Assembly: GCA_937974175.1 (NCBI GenBank)
Contig: CALJIG010000127.1
Span: forward strand, 1 to 17,268
Reading direction: 5' to 3'
Length of the DNA: 17,268 nucleotides
DNA from: an uncultured Ignavibacteria bacterium
GTDB taxonomy: Bacteria; Bacteroidota; Ignavibacteria; Tepidaquicellales; Tepidaquicellaceae
Shown here: positions 13,576-17,268 of the stretch, one piece after another
Layout of the letters: the number at the start of each line of letters is the position of its first letter
How positions within the stretch are numbered: the stretch's first letter is position 1
Made by a program: the position numbers and the translations under genes
Notes under the pieces: model-generated
Database searches by the model: none
Seen by the model: the letters and a program-made list of their open reading frames with translations, nothing else
Told to the model about the DNA's origin: nothing

Positions 13576-14826
13576 TTACGATTTCTCTTCCCATACCTGT
13601 ACAAGGTGAACGATAGTATCAACTGCCTTCTGCATTTCCTGAATCGAAGTCCATTCCAGCTTCGAGTGGAATGCATGCTCGGCTGCAAAAATATTAGGAG
13701 AAGGTAAGCCCATAAACGATAAACGAGAGCCGTCAGTACCGCCTCTTATAATATTAACTCTCGGAGTCATACCTGCGCGGGTAACTGCTTCCTTAGCATA
13801 CTCAACTATCTGCGGATGCTTATCGAGAATTTCCTTCATGTTTCTGTACTGCTCATTAACTTCAAACTCATAGGATGAACGCTTGTATTTTGCAAGAGTG
13901 TTTTCAGTAATGGTTTTTAGCATCGCTTCTTTTTCTTTTAAGCCATCGACTGTAAAATCACGGATTATAAATTTCAAAGTCATTGATTCCACTCCGCCTT
14001 CCATTACAATCGGATGAACAAAACCTTCCCTGCCTGAAGTTGTTTCAGGCGAGCATCTTCCTTTGGGTAGAGCGTCAATAATTTCCGAAGCTATCTTTGC
14101 AGCGTTCTCCATCATTCCCTTTGCAAATCCCGGGTGAGTATTAAATCCGTGTACCTTTATCACAACTGCATCTGCTGAGAAAGTTTCGTCTTCTATGTGC
14201 CCGTATGCTTCGCCGTCCATTGTATAACAAAAGTCTGCGCCGAGCTTTTGCAGGTCAACGTTATCAACTCCTCTGCCGATTTCTTCATCAGGTGTAAATA
14301 AAATTTTTATTGTGCCGTGCTTTATTTCCGGATGAGCAAGTAAATGATTTATTGCATCCATTATCTCAGCAAGCCCTGCTTTATTATCTGCGCCGAGAAG
14401 TGTAGTTCCGTCAGATGTAATAATATCACAGCCGATATTATTATTCAGCTCAGGATTTTCTTCCGGTCTTAATACCTGTGTATTATCGGCAGGCAGTACA
14501 ATATCTCCCCCTGCGTAATTTTTATGAATGATGGGCTTCACATTCGCTCCGCTTGATTCCGGTGAAGTATCCATGTGCGAGCAGAAACAAATAACAGGAA
14601 CTTTCTTATCTGTATTTGACGGCAGCGTTCCGTAAACATATCCATATTGATCTAAATGAGCATCTTTAACTCCCATTGCAAGAAGCTCTTCGACTAAAAT
14701 TTTCCCAAGATTTTTTTGTTTTTCAGTGGAAGGAGAGGAAGTGGAGTTCATATCCGATTGCGTATCAATTGTAACGTATTTCAAAAACCTATCGAAGCAG
14801 GTGTAGTTTATAATTAGTTTTGACAT
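13576..14826 (-). CDS. pepT: Peptidase T (aminotripeptidase)
   Basis: Cytoplasmic zinc aminopeptidase of the M20B family that releases the N-terminal residue of tripeptides. At 416 residues it is close to the usual length of about 408. Metal and catalytic residues sit in their expected motifs: SHMDTSP (H84, catalytic D86), GADNKAG (bridging D147), FTPDEEIG (catalytic E181, ligand E182), YTMDGE (ligand D204) and EHAFHSKLE (ligand H387). HGFNTHPG (226-233) and RGGTDGSRLSFMG (361-373) are further family signatures. The ATG start is at 14826. It is the first gene of the - strand run leading to the metal-binding proteins, which probably reflects shared transcription rather than shared function. 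It is divergent from hicB. Confidence 0.96.
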   Translation of the reverse strand: MSKLIINYTCFDRFLKYVTIDTQSDMNSTSSPSTEKQKNLGKILVEELLAMGVKDAHLDQYGYVYGTLPSNTDKKVPVICFCSHMDTSPESSGANVKPIIHKNYAGGDIVLPADNTQVLRPEENPELNNNIGCDIITSDGTTLLGADNKAGLAEIMDAINHLLAHPEIKHGTIKILFTPDEEIGRGVDNVDLQKLGADFCYTMDGEAYGHIEDETFSADAVVIKVHGFNTHPGFAKGMMENAAKIASEIIDALPKGRCSPETTSGREGFVHPIVMEGGVESMTLKFIIRDFTVDGLKEKEAMLKTITENTLAKYKRSSYEFEVNEQYRNMKEILDKHPQIVEYAKEAVTRAGMTPRVNIIRGGTDGSRLSFMGLPSPNIFAAEHAFHSKLEWTSIQEMQKAVDTIVHLVQVWEEKS

Positions 14827-14858
14827 ATCAAATGTTTAGTATTTCATAAAATTAACCA

Positions 14859-14914
14859 TAAAAAAACCTTTATTTCATATTCTTTTTTTTACCTAAAAAA
14901 ACCTATCGGTAAAA
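14859..14914. repeat. Direct and inverted repeats in the pepT-hicB divergent intergenic region
   Basis: TAAAAAAACCT occurs at 14859-14869 and again at 14894-14904, 35 bases apart. TTTTACC (14887-14893) and GGTAAAA (14908-14914) form an inverted repeat around the second copy. The location, 50-105 bases upstream of hicB and 33-88 upstream of pepT, suits an operator for either gene. The rest of 14827-14963 is AT-rich, with nothing else that I can support. Confidence 0.4.
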
Positions 14915-14963
14915 TATCACTATTAAAATATCAAAAAAAAAATTACATTTATTAAAAAATAGT

Positions 14964-15173
14964 ATGAAAGAAATTAATTATGTAATCTGGAATGAGGGGA
15001 AACATTATATAGCCCAATGCCTTAATGTCGAAATTTCCTCCTTTGGAGATAGCATTGACGAAGCCAGAAAAAATATTAAAGAAGCTATTGAACTTTACTT
15101 TGAGGGTGAAACAGATTTAGAAATCCAAAATATTGATTCACTTTTTCTTGGTAAGGAAGTTGTAAATGCCTAA
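14964..15173 (+). CDS. hicB: HicB-family antitoxin (short form)
   Basis: Antitoxin of 69 residues expected to bind and block HicA. The compact HicB fold is visible: a YVIWNEGKHYIAQCLN strand pair, the turn SSFGDSIDEA (25-34, equivalent to the usual G-D-T-x-x-E-A) and the helix KNIKEAIELYFE. It is the short form: the sequence ends about where a C-terminal DNA-binding domain would begin in longer HicB proteins, so it may not bind its own promoter. It precedes hicA and overlaps it by eight bases, an order opposite to the classical hicAB but common for short HicB proteins. No clear Shine-Dalgarno site precedes the ATG. Confidence 0.9.
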   Translation: MKEINYVIWNEGKHYIAQCLNVEISSFGDSIDEARKNIKEAIELYFEGETDLEIQNIDSLFLGKEVVNA

Positions 15174-15381
15174 AGAATATTCTTCGAAAGAAATAGAAAC
15201 CGTTTTAAAAAAAATAGGCTTTATTTTAGTTTCCCAAAAAGGTTCGCATGGTAAATTTAAGAATAACTCCGGAAAGACTGTGATCCTTCCTATGAATAAA
15301 AGGGAAATTCCCTACGGTACATTCAGAAGTATTTTAAAACAAGCAGGACTTGACCTTACACAATTCGTAGATAATTTATAA
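15166..15381 (+). CDS. hicA: HicA-family mRNA interferase toxin
   Basis: Toxin of 71 residues with a double-stranded-RNA-binding-like fold that cleaves mRNA when free of HicB. Family features are all present: SSKEIETVLKKIGFILVSQKG, the catalytic His in GSHGKF (H28), TVILPMNK (38-45), and YGTFRSILKQAGL (50-62). The gene lies eight bases inside hicB in another frame, and a good ribosome site, AAGGAAG (15153-15159), sits six bases before the ATG within the hicB reading frame; this would let HicA translation be tuned separately. Length and motifs are intact, so it is probably active. Confidence 0.93.
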   Translation: MPKEYSSKEIETVLKKIGFILVSQKGSHGKFKNNSGKTVILPMNKREIPYGTFRSILKQAGLDLTQFVDNL

Positions 15382-15398
15382 TCTAAAAATTATCTTTT
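15369..15398 (+). terminator. Weak terminator after hicBA
   Basis: AGATAATTT (15369-15377) and AAATTATCT (15387-15395) form a perfect 9-bp stem with a nine-base loop, followed by a short T run (15395-15398). The stem is AT-rich and the T run short, so it is a weak candidate. It covers the end of hicA and the end of the convergent DinB-family gene. Confidence 0.4.
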
Positions 15399-15875
15399 CA
15401 ATCTCATTTGCTTTTTCATCAGCATCATCTGCCCCAAATGGTAAGCATTATGAATATTTATATTGTGCAGAGTTTCCCACCACAGCCAGGTTTTATCGGC
15501 ATCATTAAAAGGTCTTTCATCGAATTTTTCTTCGGTAGCATCTTTCATAGCTTCGTATAAACCATCCATTACTTTATAAAATTTATTAAGCAACTCTTCT
15601 TTAGTTAAATCATTATCATCAAATGTAGGATCATTGTCTGATTCAATATGCACAGCGGGTAAAGGATTTCCTATAAAACGATAGTAATACTTTTCATTAT
15701 AGAATAAAAGATGAATCACAAGCTGGCGGATTGAATGCTCGTCTTCGCTTTCTTTCCATTTAAATTCTTCATCGGATAAATCTGATATAACATCTTTAAG
15801 AGGCTTAAACCAGCTTTCTTCATTGTAGCAGGCAGCATACTGCTCTACTAAAAGTTGTTTTATTGTTGTTGGCAT
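15390..15875 (-). CDS. DinB-family protein
   Basis: Four-helix-bundle protein of 161 residues of the DinB/YfiT-like superfamily, cytoplasmic, with no signal peptide. The family's metal-binding histidines can be placed at H55 (QLVIHLLFYN) and in HNAYHLGQMM (H142, H146); a W-rich stretch TWLWWETLHNINIH (129-142) precedes the last pair. Members include thiol-dependent transferases (bacillithiol or mycothiol linked), but most are uncharacterised, and no substrate can be named. It follows the small secreted protein gene by 14 bases and probably shares its transcript. It converges on hicA with a gap of eight bases. Confidence 0.82.
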   Translation of the reverse strand: MPTTIKQLLVEQYAACYNEESWFKPLKDVISDLSDEEFKWKESEDEHSIRQLVIHLLFYNEKYYYRFIGNPLPAVHIESDNDPTFDDNDLTKEELLNKFYKVMDGLYEAMKDATEEKFDERPFNDADKTWLWWETLHNINIHNAYHLGQMMLMKKQMRLKR

Positions 15876-15889
15876 AATAAAGTTTTATT

Positions 15890-16273
15890 TTATTCAATCC
15901 CGTGTCTGCTAAATTGCATTTTTAGAATCACATTTAAGTTTTTTCTCTCTTTCACAGAAAGAATAAACTTCTCGTATCCTATATATGAAATATAAATATA
16001 TCCGTAATTTTTTTCCCTACTTAATATAGTAGAAAATTTCCCTTCTTCATTACTTTCGCCAAGTGCAATTTTTTTGTCAAAATTATCTAAAGTTACTGCA
16101 TAAATAAGTGCTCCATATAAAGGTTTATTATTTTCATCAACTATTTTTATTTTAATTGAAAAAGTAGAATCATCTTTACAAGTTAAATTAGAATCCAAGC
16201 TAAGATTAGCTACATCCTTAGAATACAGATTTGAAAACATGAACAGCAATATTAAGCAATATATATATTTCAT
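15890..16273 (-). CDS. Small secreted protein with CarboxypepD_reg-like domain
   Basis: Exported protein of 127 residues: signal peptide (about 1-18, ending NLYSK), then a beta-sandwich domain of the carboxypeptidase-regulatory-like kind (about 40-118). The phrases fit the family: KIVDENNKPLYGALIY (43-58), the GESNEEGKFS turn (72-81) and ISYIGYEKFILSV (95-107). This domain is usual at the N-terminus of SusC/TonB-dependent receptors, but here it stands alone with no barrel following, so it is a separate small protein. A good ribosome site, GGAG (16283-16280), lies six bases before the ATG. The DinB-family gene follows. Function unknown. Confidence 0.8.
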   Translation of the reverse strand: MKYIYCLILLFMFSNLYSKDVANLSLDSNLTCKDDSTFSIKIKIVDENNKPLYGALIYAVTLDNFDKKIALGESNEEGKFSTILSREKNYGYIYISYIGYEKFILSVKERKNLNVILKMQFSRHGIE

Positions 16274-16356
16274 AAATTACTCCACAATTCATTTTATTTC
16301 AAAAACACTAACTGTTCAAACTCGGCATACCCTGTAAACATTATACTCTTCTACAT

Positions 16357-17202
16357 TTACTTCATCTTCGGTCGCGGTAAACTCAGCACGTATGCAGCTA
16401 CATCATAAGAATCTTCAAGCGATAATGAGCCGGGTTTATTCTTCGGCATCTGTGTTTTCAGAAATTTTACCAGGAACTCCATACTTGCCATTCCGGCAGC
16501 ATCGTTGAAAGAATCATCCCCTGCTATCGGCGGAATAATATATTTCACGCCTCCGTGTATCTCGGCATTTTTCAAAACTCCTAAACCAACATCTGCATGG
16601 CAGCTCATACAGTTATTTGCAAAGACTGACTTCCCTCTTACGGGGTCAGGCTTGCGGTCAATTTTACCCACATCTTTAATATTTATTCCCTGCAGGTCTT
16701 TCGGCACTCCGCTGCTTATCCAGTTAAGGTAAGCAATAATGCTTCTCATATGAAAACTTTCTTCAGGCATTGGCTTTCCGTTCATGCTTCTTATAAAGCA
16801 GCCGTTCACCCGCTGAACAAGTGAAGTTGACTGCCCTGTAGCTTTATCAACCGACGGATAGCGGTTTGCAACTCCCACCAGATTATATGTACTCTTTACC
16901 TGCCCCGCCTCAAAGTGACAGTTGCGGCACTCAAGATTATTCCCTGCAAATCTCATCGAGCTGTCCTTTACATCGGGTCCCACTATATTAGAAGTTTCCA
17001 TCAATAAGTAATATCCGTATCTCACCATTTTACTTGTCGAGTCAACGGGAAGGGCGTTGACATCAAAGCTCGGCCAGACGTCTGGATTGGTAGAAATATT
17101 TTTTGGTTTATTACGGAACAGAATCACTATAACCAGAGTTATAATGACGGCGCCTGCAATGTAAAGCAGCAGGTTGAAAGCTTTTCTGCTATCAGGAGTC
17201 AT
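16357..17202 (-). CDS. Membrane-anchored diheme cytochrome c, thiosulfate dehydrogenase (TsdA)-like
   Basis: Periplasmic diheme c-type cytochrome of 281 residues held by an N-terminal membrane anchor (about 11-29). Heme sites are CRNCH (92-96) and CMSCH (198-202). Between them lies a TsdA-type block: NLVGVANRYPSV (107-118), QRVNGCFIRSMNGKPM (130-145) and IIAYLNWISSGVP (155-167). C135 in VNGC corresponds to the cysteine that ligates heme 1 in characterised TsdA enzymes, which interconvert thiosulfate and tetrathionate. A Met in GMASM (237-241) or QMPKN (251-255) could ligate heme 2. The reaction direction cannot be read from sequence, and related cytochromes without this activity exist. It appears to be monocistronic; upstream sequence runs to the window edge. 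Confidence 0.86.
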   Translation of the reverse strand: MTPDSRKAFNLLLYIAGAVIITLVIVILFRNKPKNISTNPDVWPSFDVNALPVDSTSKMVRYGYYLLMETSNIVGPDVKDSSMRFAGNNLECRNCHFEAGQVKSTYNLVGVANRYPSVDKATGQSTSLVQRVNGCFIRSMNGKPMPEESFHMRSIIAYLNWISSGVPKDLQGINIKDVGKIDRKPDPVRGKSVFANNCMSCHADVGLGVLKNAEIHGGVKYIIPPIAGDDSFNDAAGMASMEFLVKFLKTQMPKNKPGSLSLEDSYDVAAYVLSLPRPKMK

Positions 17203-17232
17203 AAAATTAAATTTTGGGGTTTTATAATTTAT

Positions 17233-17264
17233 GTAAATATAGAAGGTTAATTTTAAAATAAAAA
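17233..17264 (-). promoter_or_regulatory. Candidate promoter for the diheme cytochrome gene
   Basis: On the - strand TATATTTAC (17241-17233) sits about 30 bases before the ATG, with TTTT (17264-17261) 19 bases upstream of it. This is close to the Bacteroidota TTTG-N19-TAnnTTTG pattern, with A in place of the last G of the -7 box and T in place of the last G of the -33 box. It rests on pattern similarity in AT-rich DNA. Confidence 0.3.
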
Positions 17265-17268
17265 TATT

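Overview
The window (17,268 bases, AT-rich) looks like chromosomal DNA from a member of the Bacteroidota/Ignavibacteria side of the tree. The best evidence is two secreted proteins ending in a type IX secretion (T9SS) type A sorting domain of the form Y-x-L-x-Q-N-Y-P-N-P-F-N-P, the wording typical of Ignavibacteria and relatives. Weak or absent Shine-Dalgarno sites and several TTG/GTG starts fit. The lineage is inferred from protein style only; there is no rRNA or other marker gene. I see no rRNA, tRNA, CRISPR array, insertion sequence or prophage, and no gene-free stretch longer than about 140 bases.

Left part, + strand (59-9048): an ABC-2-type ATPase, a large predicted outer-membrane beta-barrel protein and an RsbW-like anti-sigma kinase lie close together. 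After a 117-base gap with a candidate promoter comes a second tight run: a polyprenyl-phosphate sugar-1-phosphate transferase (exopolysaccharide/O-antigen priming type), a small membrane protein, and two large Omp28-type T9SS cargo proteins. A 13-bp hairpin with T-tracts on both sides (9075-9106) ends this run and overlaps the end of the convergent metallophosphoesterase gene.

Middle part, - strand (14826 down to 9088): pepT, an isoprenylcysteine-methyltransferase-like membrane protein, a lipoprotein and three metal-binding-type secreted proteins follow each other with gaps of -4 to about 59 bases, and end at a clear terminator (10473-10507). The last three are the most distinctive content: a small CC-rich secreted protein, a cysteine-rich protein that joins duplicated metallothionein-like modules to two YHS/TRASH-type domains, and a MerP-like periplasmic HMA protein. 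Together they look like a periplasmic heavy-metal (copper- or mercury-like) binding set without an obvious transporter. A separate gene for a membrane-attached metallophosphoesterase lies beyond the terminator.

Right part: a hicB-hicA toxin-antitoxin pair (+ strand) diverges from pepT. Converging on it are a DinB-family protein and a small CarboxypepD_reg-like secreted protein. The window ends with a membrane-anchored diheme cytochrome c of the thiosulfate dehydrogenase (TsdA) type.

Best leads: the modular cysteine-rich/YHS protein and its operon; the strong AT hairpin just before that gene; and the tandem Omp28 paralogs, one of which has exactly lost the CGPC redox motif kept by the other.
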